9,033 nt of DNA from Bacteroidaceae bacterium (GTDB lineage: Bacteria; Bacteroidota; Bacteroidia; Bacteroidales; Bacteroidaceae). Position 1 is the first letter of the stretch. The number at the start of each line of letters is the position of its first letter. A program made the translations under genes and the position numbers. This document shows positions 1 through 7,011 of the stretch, piece after piece. The stretch spans positions 1 through 9,033 of the forward strand of contig CAAFRW010000092.1 of NCBI GenBank assembly GCA_900765575.1, read 5' to 3'. The notes beneath the pieces are model-generated. The model was given only the letters and a program-made list of their open reading frames with translations. It was not told where the DNA came from and did no database searches.

Positions 1-435
1 TATTCATCACCCACAATCTCTTTTTCATGGTCGCATACCTCATCCCAATCATACCAGGCATCACAAGTACCGCAATAGTACTTCTCGAAGTCTGACATGA
101 AAGAGGGTGTCACTTCCGAATTGTCCACATAGTTGTACACCATGCGCACATTAGTCGTAGAGCGAGTAATGTTCTTGGTCAACTCACGCAAATACAACCG
201 ATGCGTTATCTTGCCGTTAATCATCTTGTAACCGTTGGTGAAGCATCCGTCGCTGTAGATCCACAGACAGAGCGTCCACATTTGTTTCAAAGAACTCTTT
301 GGCATCCTCCACCGTAAATTCCCCTTTACCCGAGGAAGAGGGGAGACCTATCTCATCTTGACAGCACACTGCCAAGATAGCCAATAAAACAATACATAAC
401 AAATATGTCAGCTTGTTTTGATAAATTTTATTCAT
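1..435 (-). pseudogene. Broken lipoprotein gene, partial at window edge (DUF4848-like, tentative)
   Basis: The reading frame from the ATG at 435 gives a lipoprotein signal peptide (hydrophobic LLCIVLLAILAVC, then CQDE, with a lipobox Cys near residue 25). A segment reading GEFTVEDAKEFFETNVDAL follows, and the frame stops at 217-219 after 72 codons. A second minus-strand frame, readable from about 280 to the left edge, gives a coherent sequence: DGCFTNGYKMINGKITHRL, later SFMSDFEKYYCGTCDAW, DEVCDHEKE. The two halves are offset by one base. From memory, Bacteroides lipoproteins of the DUF4848 type have this N-terminus, a middle of about 100 residues that is absent here, and a Cys-pair C-terminus. 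I therefore infer an internal deletion plus frame loss. The start lies about 108 bases beyond the stop of the large lipoprotein gene on the same strand. A short intact peptide of 72 aa is the alternative reading, but the intact downstream frame argues against it. Confidence 0.55.
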
Positions 436-493
436 ATATACGTTTTAAGTTATTAAATTGAATGCTTTTTCTCATTGGTTGTTTCTCTGTTAG

Positions 494-541
494 GTTACCA
501 TAAAGGCCTCCTTTCTGTTTAAAAGTGAATAATCGGGTAAC
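494..541. repeat. Short nested inverted repeat between the two minus-strand lipoprotein genes
   Basis: GTTACC at 494-499 is repeated inverted as GGTAAC at 536-541, immediately after the stop codon of the large lipoprotein gene. Inside lies a compact AAAGG-AGG-CCTTT type stem (read on the minus strand). It could fold in the mRNA between the two genes. There is no T-run, so it does not look like an intrinsic terminator, and the 6-bp outer arms could be chance. Confidence 0.3.
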
Positions 542-542
542 T

Positions 543-2432
543 TTATCGGAAGTGCACTTCTCCGTTTTCGTAAGTAAATATCCGTTCTTCCCGGCCTTCG
601 GAATAATTCTTCAGCCAATACAAGGCTCCGGAGGGAACCGACTCAAAGCAAAGAGTGTCGGAAGTAGCGGTCTGCCTGCCCAAAGAGACCCAGCCATCAA
701 AGGCATAATAAAACAGTTCGTAATCGTGGCCGGGACAAATGCCATTACCATCTGTACGCGAAATATAGCGTATTTCCTTCATGCGGACAGGTTTACGGCA
801 ATCCATTCCAAACCAGGAACGTGCCTTGCTGTATGTCAGGATATCCCCGTCGAAAGCGGCCGCAGCCATAGTGGTATCCGCATCGGCAATAAGGCTTCCA
901 TGTGCCTCTTTCCCATATTCATCTATAAACCGTAATTCCCCCAATTCCATGAAACGGCCTTTTTTGCTGATTCGCCAGTATCGGTACAACCGCTCTGACC
1001 GGACAGGGAGCGTCATCCAGTTCAGCGAAGGACTGGTATGACTTATCCGACACAGGGTATCCGACCGGGAGAAATCCGGCAGGTCGGAAGCTTCGATACA
1101 GCAACCATCCAAGCTTTTCGTCCAATGAATTTTGGAGTATGTCAACGGATATTTACGCCCCAGTTGCATTGTTATTTTTCGGGTGGTATCGGGAACCAGC
1201 TCTCGGCTGTGCCCCTGCAAATCCACATACAAAGGATAACCGGTATTAAGCATTTCATTTCCTTCGTAACAGACCGGAAGATAAACCATGTTCAAACCCA
1301 TGTTTTTAAATTCACCTTTTCCTTTCCTGTTTTCCGCCCAAGCCACAGGCTTCCATTCCAAATCGTTGAAAATACACAGATAAAGATTATCCGGAGTATA
1401 ACCGATGAAGGATTTCTTAATGGTAACAGTCAGATGGGTTGTTTTCAGATATTGCTCCGTGACATCCCGATAGAACGGTTCGGAAAAAAGGAAAGGAATA
1501 TGTTCTCTCCCGTTGGAACGGGGTGTGGGGTTGTGCGAATAGGTAATGCGGTACACTTTCGCGGTTTTGGGATTCAAGACATTACTAAAATTGTCATGCA
1601 GACAAGTCTGGTCAATGAGCACACGCCAATAGTGTCGACCGTTGCGGGTAGACCAGTCCGGAATGAAATCGATGACAGACGGCACACCGGATAGACGGAA
1701 GCCTGCCACATCATAATAACAGATATCCAGACTGTCGAGTGTATATTTCCCTCCCGGCAACAGGGGAGCAGGCATATTCAGGAAGTAGACATCATCGCGG
1801 TTTCCTATCAGATTTCGCTGGAAAGACTTGACATCATCCAATGACTGGGGAATGTAGCCGTAATGCTTCATATCCTTGGCCACCTCTTTCCATAAATACA
1901 GCGTGCTGTCTGCCTTAAGCAAAGGCTCAGTCGTTACCCGGTAGGGTAGCAAATATTCACAAAAGTCGGCAAAGGAGAGCGTCCGAAGCCAAGGGCAGCT
2001 CCGCCACATCGCCACGGCATTGTCGATATGGGTAATCAGGAAATCGGCCGTGACGCATTGTATGTCTTCCTTTCGGGTACAGACACCGGATAACTCTTCC
2101 ATCCTCGAAGGAATGGTATAGACCACCGCCTTTACCACATTGGACATGTCGGGATAAAGCGAATCCATCGAAGCACGGTAAGTTGCCAGATACGGACTGT
2201 TCAGGCCACAGTGTCCGGGCATGTTCTCTATCAGGAAACAGGCTGCTTTCAAATGCAAACTATCGTCTACTTGTCGGGAATAGTGCGTAAGCACTCGTTC
2301 CAGTTCCGAACGGTTGGATCCGCTTTGCTGCAAGGCTGCTTCCAAACGGGAAGTAGGCGATTGACAGGAAGCAAGCATCAGAAGCCACATTAGGGCTACC
2401 TGCCATCCATGAAATAATTTACGTGTTTTCAT
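543..2432 (-). CDS. Outer-membrane/periplasmic lipoprotein with transglutaminase-like core and F5/8 type C-like C-terminus
   Basis: This 629-residue protein starts with a lipoprotein signal peptide: a charged start, a hydrophobic stretch, then LMLASC with the lipidated Cys at 23. A helical region runs to about residue 200. The segment around 236-275 fits a transglutaminase-like core: DICYYDVAGFRLSGVPS, then DFIPDW, then RHYWRVLID. The expected Cys (238), His (267) and Asp (274) are all present. The middle looks rich in beta strands. The last ~150 residues (WRISKKGRFMELGELRF... to the end) resemble an F5/8 type C or discoidin fold, usually a carbohydrate- or surface-binding module. The gene begins 13 bases after the stop of the O-antigen ligase-like gene, so the two are probably co-transcribed. 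The known fold supports a cysteine protease, amidase or transglutaminase-type activity at the envelope; the actual substrate is unknown. No inactivating change is visible. Confidence 0.8.
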   Translation of the reverse strand: MKTRKLFHGWQVALMWLLMLASCQSPTSRLEAALQQSGSNRSELERVLTHYSRQVDDSLHLKAACFLIENMPGHCGLNSPYLATYRASMDSLYPDMSNVVKAVVYTIPSRMEELSGVCTRKEDIQCVTADFLITHIDNAVAMWRSCPWLRTLSFADFCEYLLPYRVTTEPLLKADSTLYLWKEVAKDMKHYGYIPQSLDDVKSFQRNLIGNRDDVYFLNMPAPLLPGGKYTLDSLDICYYDVAGFRLSGVPSVIDFIPDWSTRNGRHYWRVLIDQTCLHDNFSNVLNPKTAKVYRITYSHNPTPRSNGREHIPFLFSEPFYRDVTEQYLKTTHLTVTIKKSFIGYTPDNLYLCIFNDLEWKPVAWAENRKGKGEFKNMGLNMVYLPVCYEGNEMLNTGYPLYVDLQGHSRELVPDTTRKITMQLGRKYPLTYSKIHWTKSLDGCCIEASDLPDFSRSDTLCRISHTSPSLNWMTLPVRSERLYRYWRISKKGRFMELGELRFIDEYGKEAHGSLIADADTTMAAAAFDGDILTYSKARSWFGMDCRKPVRMKEIRYISRTDGNGICPGHDYELFYYAFDGWVSLGRQTATSDTLCFESVPSGALYWLKNYSEGREERIFTYENGEVHFR

Positions 2433-2445
2433 AGCATTATTTATT

Positions 2446-4161
2446 TTAGGGATTTTTCATATATTCTTTTAATTCTCTCTTTATATCCAATACCAAGCTG
2501 TTTACCACCTTGGGCTTCATTCCCAATATGTAGCAGGCCTTTGCCCGTGCCTTTGCCTCTTCGCCACATGTCCGATACAGGCAGAAAAGCAAATAAGGAG
2601 GAGTGATGTATCCAGGCACCATGGCCGCCGCGCGCATAAAGCATTGTTCAGCTTGCCGGTACTGACCGCGACACTGATAAGTCTCCCCTAAAGCGCACAA
2701 AGTCTCGGAAGTGGGATTTAAAGCGACACATTGCTGCAATACGAGGACACAAGCTGTATCACTTTGAAGATGAAGGACTTTCCCGTAAGTAAGCAGATGT
2801 TCTTTCTCATTCATGAACCGAGGATACAGCCGCCTTAGTTCGTTTGCAGCATTCGGACTACCTGTATGATAGAACGTATCAATGCAGGACACAATGCGAT
2901 GATGCAACACATAGTGATTATAAGGATAAAGCAGACACAAACAGAGAAGCGTGCCAAAAAGAATTCTCTGTTTCTGCAGAGAAAACGAATAACGAAGTTT
3001 CATAAGTGCGGCTCCGGGAAGACATCCCAAAAGTAGCGGAAAGCAAAGAGAAAGAGGCCAAACCTCCAAAGGATAAGAGAAACAGCAAATAACCATATAG
3101 GCAGTAAATACATAATAAAAAATCCGGTCAATACCATCCCTTGCCCGATGGAAGTAAACGGAAAAAACAACTCCGAAGAAAAGAATCAATCCAATCATTC
3201 CCCATTCCACGGACAGATGAATGAATTCATTGAAAGCGTATGTATTATTAGCCGCCTGACGCTTCAAATGTTCATCTTCACTCTCACTCAGTTCCACGGC
3301 CTGGTAGTCCATGTAACGGGCAGCAAACGAATGGGTTCCTGTTCCAACCAAAGGAGACTGCCGGAACATGCGGATACCGGTTTGCCAAATAAACAGTCGT
3401 GCATCCGCTGATTGAGGTTTATATTTATATAAACCGATAAGAAATAAGCAAACACCCGATATGGAAAAAAGAAAATAGAACAGACGACTTTTCCTTTGCA
3501 TACGGCACCCTACATAATAAATTGCGGCGACAGCAAGTGCCAGCCACGCCGTCCTGGAGTCTGAAAGCAATATACTTGTCAACTGAATACCTAATGAAAG
3601 CCACAATACCGCTTTTATCATCCGCTTCAGTTTGAGAGAAACAAGTCCTGCCGTACAAACCAAAGTAAGACACAAGAAACAACCATAAGGACCAGGATTC
3701 CGGAAACTTCCTCTTGCCACCGAAACCATAAGGTCCGCATTCGGCAAAAAGAAATATTGAAACAAGCCCGTAAATGCTTCAACCATACCGAAAAAAGAAA
3801 TGACGTACAGTATCGTTGTTTTATAGGAATACATATTCCTACAACACAAGTAGATTATCAGGCAAGATATCCATTGGCCCGTAGTGTAGGAGTAAAAGTC
3901 TTGCCCTTCCGTCCGCAAACCGATATACGCCCATAATAGAAAAAAGAACAAATCCGTTACCCGGACAGAAACAGAATAAATACGCAATGAAAGAGAGTAA
4001 AGTAGCATGAAAAGTGAACCCATACAACAAGCTATTCCGCCATGCCGGCTCAACAAACCGGTCTCGGACATCAAGGTAGACGCCAGTACTATACCTAAAA
4101 ACATGGCTACGACCATGTTCAGACTTCCATTTTTTACATAGCAGCCTCTGTGTCTTGTCAT
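2446..4161 (-). CDS. O-antigen ligase/polymerase-like membrane protein with C-terminal TPR tail
   Basis: This 571-residue protein is strongly hydrophobic to about residue 420, with roughly ten predicted membrane segments. Wzy_C/WaaL-type marks are visible: SRTAW at 202-206, an ARLFIWQTGIRMF segment near 254-266, PLVGTGTHSF at 270-279, and a periplasmic stretch ending in FNEFIHLSVEWG (310-321) before the next membrane helix. After the last helix, residues ~430-570 carry TPR-like helix pairs (for example ALGETYQCRGQYRQAEQCF). Family members transfer or polymerise lipid-linked glycans on the outer face of the inner membrane, and some relatives glycosylate proteins. The TPR tail is common in Bacteroidetes versions and would point to the periplasm. 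This is the first gene of a two-gene unit with the transglutaminase-like lipoprotein, so glycan or protein modification at the envelope is a reasonable inference. No glycosyltransferases lie nearby, so a complete polysaccharide locus is not present here. The ATG at 4161 is taken because the hydrophobic N-terminus starts just after it. Confidence 0.82.
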   Translation of the reverse strand: MTRHRGCYVKNGSLNMVVAMFLGIVLASTLMSETGLLSRHGGIACCMGSLFMLLYSLSLRIYSVSVRVTDLFFFLLWAYIGLRTEGQDFYSYTTGQWISCLIIYLCCRNMYSYKTTILYVISFFGMVEAFTGLFQYFFLPNADLMVSVARGSFRNPGPYGCFLCLTLVCTAGLVSLKLKRMIKAVLWLSLGIQLTSILLSDSRTAWLALAVAAIYYVGCRMQRKSRLFYFLFSISGVCLFLIGLYKYKPQSADARLFIWQTGIRMFRQSPLVGTGTHSFAARYMDYQAVELSESEDEHLKRQAANNTYAFNEFIHLSVEWGMIGLILFFGVVFSVYFHRARDGIDRIFYYVFTAYMVICCFSYPLEVWPLSLCFPLLLGCLPGAALMKLRYSFSLQKQRILFGTLLCLCLLYPYNHYVLHHRIVSCIDTFYHTGSPNAANELRRLYPRFMNEKEHLLTYGKVLHLQSDTACVLVLQQCVALNPTSETLCALGETYQCRGQYRQAEQCFMRAAAMVPGYITPPYLLFCLYRTCGEEAKARAKACYILGMKPKVVNSLVLDIKRELKEYMKNP

Positions 4162-4401
4162 ATTATTCTTTAAGGTTTATTTAATTGACACGTAGAAATA
4201 CAAAACGGGTGAGACAAACAGGATATATAATGCATGTTTTAAAGCATATTCTGTTCACTAAATTCTAAAAAGCAAGATAATAAATCGGATAATTCTCTTT
4301 TACCTATTCCTTATAGGGATGGTATGCCGAAAAATAGAAAAGATGGAAAATAAAAGCCATATCAAACCCTATTTTGGAGGTACAACCGTCCGCGATAGCA
4401 T

Positions 4402-4433
4402 ATTGCAATCTGCCTGTAGTAGTTCTAACTTTG
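4402..4433 (+). promoter_or_regulatory. Possible Bacteroidetes promoter overlapping the left arm of the inverted repeat
   Basis: TAACTTTG at 4426-4433 matches the Bacteroides -7 consensus TAnnTTTG exactly. ATTG at 4402-4405 resembles the -33 TTTG element and sits 20 bases upstream, within the usual spacing. Transcription would begin near 4440, inside the repeat loop, and read toward the DXS-like gene. The right arm holds the same box on the minus strand but without a good -33 element. Whether either is used cannot be told from sequence. Confidence 0.4.
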
Positions 4434-4481
4434 CCATAAATTTTGCCATATGGACAAAGTTAGAACTACTACAGGCAGGTT
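4407..4481. repeat. Long inverted repeat with 24-bp perfect arms
   Basis: The left arm (4410-4433) and right arm (4455-4478) are exact reverse complements over 24 bases. Pairing extends outward by a G-T wobble and two A-T pairs (4407-4409 with 4479-4481). It extends inward, past one bulged base at 4454, by CCATA (4434-4438) with TATGG (4449-4453). This leaves a loop of about ten bases. The nine-base direct repeat TTTGCCATA occurs at 4430-4438 and 4442-4450. Each arm contains a TAACTTTG box (plus strand 4426-4433, minus strand 4462-4455). A run of five T's (4480-4484) follows the right arm on the plus strand, so the structure could also act as a terminator or attenuator for plus-strand RNA. 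Confidence 0.85.
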
Positions 4482-4638
4482 TTTACAGCGTCCGCAGACT
4501 TCAGTGGGACGACTTTTACATGCTGATGAGGGGACTCACACCTGTAAAGGTAACGGTTGAGAAGCGCTCCTGAATAGGGATGATTCAAGCCAAAATTGAA
4601 AAAAGGTAATTCGGGTACTAAAACCTGTAATCTATCTA

Positions 4639-4669
4639 TTTCGGCATTGTACAAGGTAGCCTAACTTTG
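4639..4669 (+). promoter_or_regulatory. Likely promoter of the DXS-like gene
   Basis: TAACTTTG at 4662-4669 is an exact -7 box, with TTTC at 4639-4642 as a weak -33 element 19 bases upstream. The predicted start near 4676 leaves a leader of about 45 bases before the ATG at 4722, typical for Bacteroides. Confidence 0.6.
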
Positions 4670-4721
4670 CAAACAAAATAAAGCGCTATAACGATATAGA
4701 AAATTTAAATTGATAACAACT

Positions 4722-6482
4722 ATGTATCTCGAAACAATCCAGTCACCTTCTGACGTAAAAAGATTACCGATAGAAGGACTTCATGTATTAAGTGAAGAAA
4801 TCAGAAATGTACTATTAAAGAAACTCAGTGAACATGGCGGTCACTTCGGGCCGAATTTTGGAATGGTAGAAGCAACGATTGCTCTTCATTATGTATTCAA
4901 TTCGCCAAAAGATAAAATCGTATATGACGTATCCCACCAGAGTTATGTCCATAAAATACTGACCGGAAGAAAAGAGGCCTTTTTAACCCCGGCCTTGTAT
5001 GATGAAGTCTCCGGCTATTCGGAACCGCAGGAAAGCGAACATGATTTCTTTGTAATAGGACATACATCCACTTCCGTCAGCCTGGCAAGCGGACTGGCCA
5101 AAGGACGTGACCTGAAAGGAGAACGCGAGAACATTATTGCAGTAATAGGCGACGGTTCATTAAGTGGAGGAGAGGCTTTTGAAGGATTGGACTATGCGGC
5201 AGAGCTGAACAGCAACCTGATTATTGTAGTAAACGACAACCAAATGTCTATTGCCGAGAATCATGGCGGACTATACCGCAATCTACAGGCGTTGCGCGAA
5301 AGCGAAGGACAGTGCGAATGCAACTTCTTCAAAGCGATGGGACTCGACTACTTATATGTAAAAGACGGAAACAACATAGAGCAACTCATCGCAGCCTTTT
5401 CGTCGGTAAAAGATATTGCCCATCCCGTAGTGGTGCACATCAACACGGTGAAAGGTAAAGGATATGGTTTAGCCGAACAGAATAAAGAAAGTTTCCATTA
5501 TTGCGCACCATTCGATACGCAAACGGGTAAACCCAAAGCTGCCCCAAGCGATGAAGAGGAGTATTCAACCTTAACGGCGGAATATTTATTAAAGAAAATG
5601 AAGGAAGATTCGCGTATAGTAGGCATTACCTCTGGAACCCCTACTGTAATGGGATTTACTCCTGAACGGAGAGCGGAAGCCGGAAAACAATTTGTAGACG
5701 TGGGCATCGCCGAAGAACATGCCGTAGCATTAGCATCGGGTATTGCTGCCACCGGAGGGAAACCGGTTTACGGAGTATACAGTACTTTTATTCAGCGCTC
5801 TTACGACCAACTATCTCAAGATTTATGTATCAATAACAATCCGGCCGTACTACTTGTTTTCTGGGGTTCCCTTTCGGCAATGAACGATGTAACCCATCTC
5901 TGTTTCTTCGATATTCCGGTCATTAGCAACATTCCCAATATGGTCTACCTAGCACCAACCTGTAAGGAAGAATACATGGCCATGTTGGAATGGAGTATCC
6001 GGCAAAATGAACATCCGGTTGCCATCCGGGTTCCGGCTAATGGAGTTATCGCCGCGCAGGGAAGAACCGTTGATACGGACTACAGCTTGCTCAACCGCTA
6101 TCAGGTAACCCGGAAAGGAGAGAAGGTAGCCATCTTGGCGTTAGGTTCCTTTTTCCAGTTAGGCGAGGAAGTGGTCAGTCTGCTGAAAGAAAAAAGTGGA
6201 GTGGAAGCTACCCTTATCAATCCGCGCTATATTACAGGCATAGACAAAGAACTGTTGGAAGAGTTGAAAGCCAATCACTCTTTGGTCGTCACTTTAGAGG
6301 ATGGAGTATTGGACGGAGGCTTTGGGGAGAAGATTACACGTTATTACGGAACATCCGAAATGCGGGTACTAAACTATGGAGCAAAAAAGGAGTTTGTCGA
6401 CCGATTCGATATAGAAGACCTTCTTCGTAAGAATCATCTGACAAAGCAACAAATTACAGAAGAGATTCTCTCTTACCTGTAA
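4722..6482 (+). CDS. 1-deoxy-D-xylulose-5-phosphate synthase-like thiamine-diphosphate enzyme (divergent paralog)
   Basis: The 586-residue protein aligns along its whole length with DXS (about 620 residues in E. coli). An alternative ATG twelve bases upstream adds MITT; I prefer 4722 because MYLETIQSPSDVKRL matches the family start. Retained features, numbered from 4722, are GGH (His41), DVSHQSYVHKILTGR (His72), GHTSTS, the ThDP motif GDGS (Asp144) with NDNQMSI (Asn173), the catalytic Glu331 in IAEEHAV, YSTFIQRSYDQ (Tyr353, Arg359) and His392. A loop of about 30 residues following NDN is shortened. The family condenses pyruvate with glyceraldehyde 3-phosphate at the head of the MEP isoprenoid pathway. 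Here E. coli Arg420, Asp427 and Arg478 correspond to Trp381, Asn388 and Ala439, all with identical spacing, so I infer a different acceptor substrate. I therefore give no dxs symbol. It stands alone, divergent from the envelope genes. Confidence 0.85.
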   Translation: MYLETIQSPSDVKRLPIEGLHVLSEEIRNVLLKKLSEHGGHFGPNFGMVEATIALHYVFNSPKDKIVYDVSHQSYVHKILTGRKEAFLTPALYDEVSGYSEPQESEHDFFVIGHTSTSVSLASGLAKGRDLKGERENIIAVIGDGSLSGGEAFEGLDYAAELNSNLIIVVNDNQMSIAENHGGLYRNLQALRESEGQCECNFFKAMGLDYLYVKDGNNIEQLIAAFSSVKDIAHPVVVHINTVKGKGYGLAEQNKESFHYCAPFDTQTGKPKAAPSDEEEYSTLTAEYLLKKMKEDSRIVGITSGTPTVMGFTPERRAEAGKQFVDVGIAEEHAVALASGIAATGGKPVYGVYSTFIQRSYDQLSQDLCINNNPAVLLVFWGSLSAMNDVTHLCFFDIPVISNIPNMVYLAPTCKEEYMAMLEWSIRQNEHPVAIRVPANGVIAAQGRTVDTDYSLLNRYQVTRKGEKVAILALGSFFQLGEEVVSLLKEKSGVEATLINPRYITGIDKELLEELKANHSLVVTLEDGVLDGGFGEKITRYYGTSEMRVLNYGAKKEFVDRFDIEDLLRKNHLTKQQITEEILSYL

Positions 6483-6592
6483 AACGATGGTTTCTTGTAT
6501 TATTACGAAAGACTTACAATTTTATAACACTGACCAATTAAACACGTATAAAAATAATTAAGAAAAAGATAGGAATAAAAAAATTGTTTCTA

Positions 6593-6600
6593 TAACTTTG
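6593..6600 (+). promoter_or_regulatory. -7 promoter box of the candidate small RNA
   Basis: TAACTTTG is an exact match to TAnnTTTG, and the first RNA hairpin begins at 6607, where transcription would be expected to start. No clear TTTG element is seen at the -33 spacing. The box lies 110 bases after the stop of the DXS-like gene, with no gene start of its own within 390 bases. Confidence 0.55.
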
Positions 6601-6606
6601 CCACAT

Positions 6607-6915
6607 CCCTACGCCGATGCCTTTAAATAGGCAGGGGCGGGAGGGGGGACATATAATAAAGAAAGACGTTTACTACGTTTTTTGTCTTGGTTGTGCTAAA
6701 CTTCGCAACTTTATCACTCAACCACAGGACAAAGCAACAGTAGATGTCTGCGGGGTATGTTTATATCCTTAGTGCATACTTTTTGCATAAAAAATGTGCT
6801 AAGTTGTAATATTATACATATCGGCGTGGGCTTCTGGTTGCTTATCTTTGGTTGAAAGGCAATGCGAAGGCCTAGCACACGGGATAAGTAACAGGTACAG
6901 ATTCCCGCGCTTTTT
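6607..6915 (+). ncRNA. Candidate structured small RNA, family not identified
   Basis: This stretch of about 309 bases between a promoter box and a hairpin plus T-run contains no convincing ORF. It folds by hand into four consecutive hairpins. (1) 6607-6645: CCCT/AGGG, CGCC/GGCG and TGCCT/AGGCA around a TTAAAT loop, 13 pairs. (2) 6664-6749: GAC/GTC, CTAC/GTAG, GTT/AAC, TTTGTC/GACAAA and GGTTG/CAACC around a 25-base loop, over 20 pairs. (3) 6769-6802: nine pairs including two G-T, with GTATG/CATAC as an alternative. (4) 6824-6910, the terminal stem. The 5' segment GCGGGA (6638-6642 region) can also pair with TCCCGC near 6903-6908, so a closed long-rod or switching form is possible. It has no hallmarks of tmRNA, RNase P RNA or SRP RNA that I can see. 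A 6S-type RNA (for example the Bacteroidales-1 motif) is one possibility that I cannot confirm. A long structured leader of the downstream ORF is the other. Confidence 0.55.
6824..6915 (+). terminator. Terminal hairpin with T-run
   Basis: GCGTGGG (6824-6830) pairs with CCCGCGC (6904-6910), with one G-T pair. CTTATC (6841-6846) pairs with GATAAG (6883-6888), and CTG/CAG and GTT/AAC pairs lie between the two stems. AGGC/GCCT closes the top. Five T's follow directly (6911-6915), as expected for an intrinsic terminator, although the stem is longer and more interrupted than usual. Confidence 0.6.
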
Positions 6916-6951
6916 CTTTATATATGGGTTTCATTACTGACTTCTATTATT

Positions 6952-7011
6952 ATGAACCATCCGGTTCGGGAATCTGCTGGAATATTACATTGGTACTATG
7001 AATATTTTTGA
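6952..7011 (+). other. Mini-ORF (19 codons) overlapping the start of the next gene
   Basis: An ATG at 6952 opens 19 codons (MNHPVRESAG...), ending in a TGA at 7009-7011, inside the first codons of the 147-aa ORF in another frame. A GAACC/GGTTC hairpin (6954-6967) covers its start. The overlap geometry would allow translational coupling to the ATG at 6998, but there is no visible ribosome site and it may be chance. Confidence 0.2.

Larger units (their letters stand above)
4162..4721. other. Divergent intergenic region
   Basis: About 560 bases separate the minus-strand O-antigen ligase-like gene from the plus-strand DXS-like gene. It contains the long inverted repeat at 4407-4481 and two plus-strand promoter candidates. 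The A/T-rich stretch 4162-4400 precedes the minus-strand gene; I found no exact TAnnTTTG box for that gene there. The stretch 4482-4640 is higher in GC. Short ORFs run through it on both strands (84 codons plus, 61 codons minus), but neither is recognisable, and I do not call them genes. Confidence 0.6.

Noticed and set aside
217..435. NVEALA-type small secreted peptide (because of the NVDAL motif)
   Set aside because: The protein has a lipobox and a longer N-terminal region than the NVEALA peptides I remember, and the following frame continues as a lipoprotein-like Cys-rich part.
525..1694. Plus-strand ORFs of 60-218 codons opposite the large lipoprotein gene
   Set aside because: They lie antisense to a 629-codon gene with clear lipobox and domain features, have low-complexity unlikely protein sequences, and are shadows of its codon bias.
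4410..4478. Invertible promoter of the capsule-locus type
   Set aside because: Known Bacteroides invertible promoters have arms separated by far more than the 21 bases seen here, and no recombinase gene is in the window.
4319..4654. 84-codon plus ORF and 61-codon minus ORF across the divergent intergenic region
   Set aside because: The plus ORF runs through the inverted repeat, which explains part of its open frame. Neither product resembles a known family or has a convincing ribosome site. A decayed gene fragment at 4482-4600 cannot be excluded.
5498..5752. Minus-strand 84-codon ORF inside the DXS-like gene
   Set aside because: Antisense shadow of a well-supported coding region.
6843..6850. 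TATCTTTG as a further promoter box
   Set aside because: It matches TAnnTTTG but lies inside the terminal hairpin, has no -33 partner, and is probably chance.
6607..6915. Retron or CRISPR-type RNA
   Set aside because: There is no reverse transcriptase or Cas gene in the window and no regularly spaced repeats.
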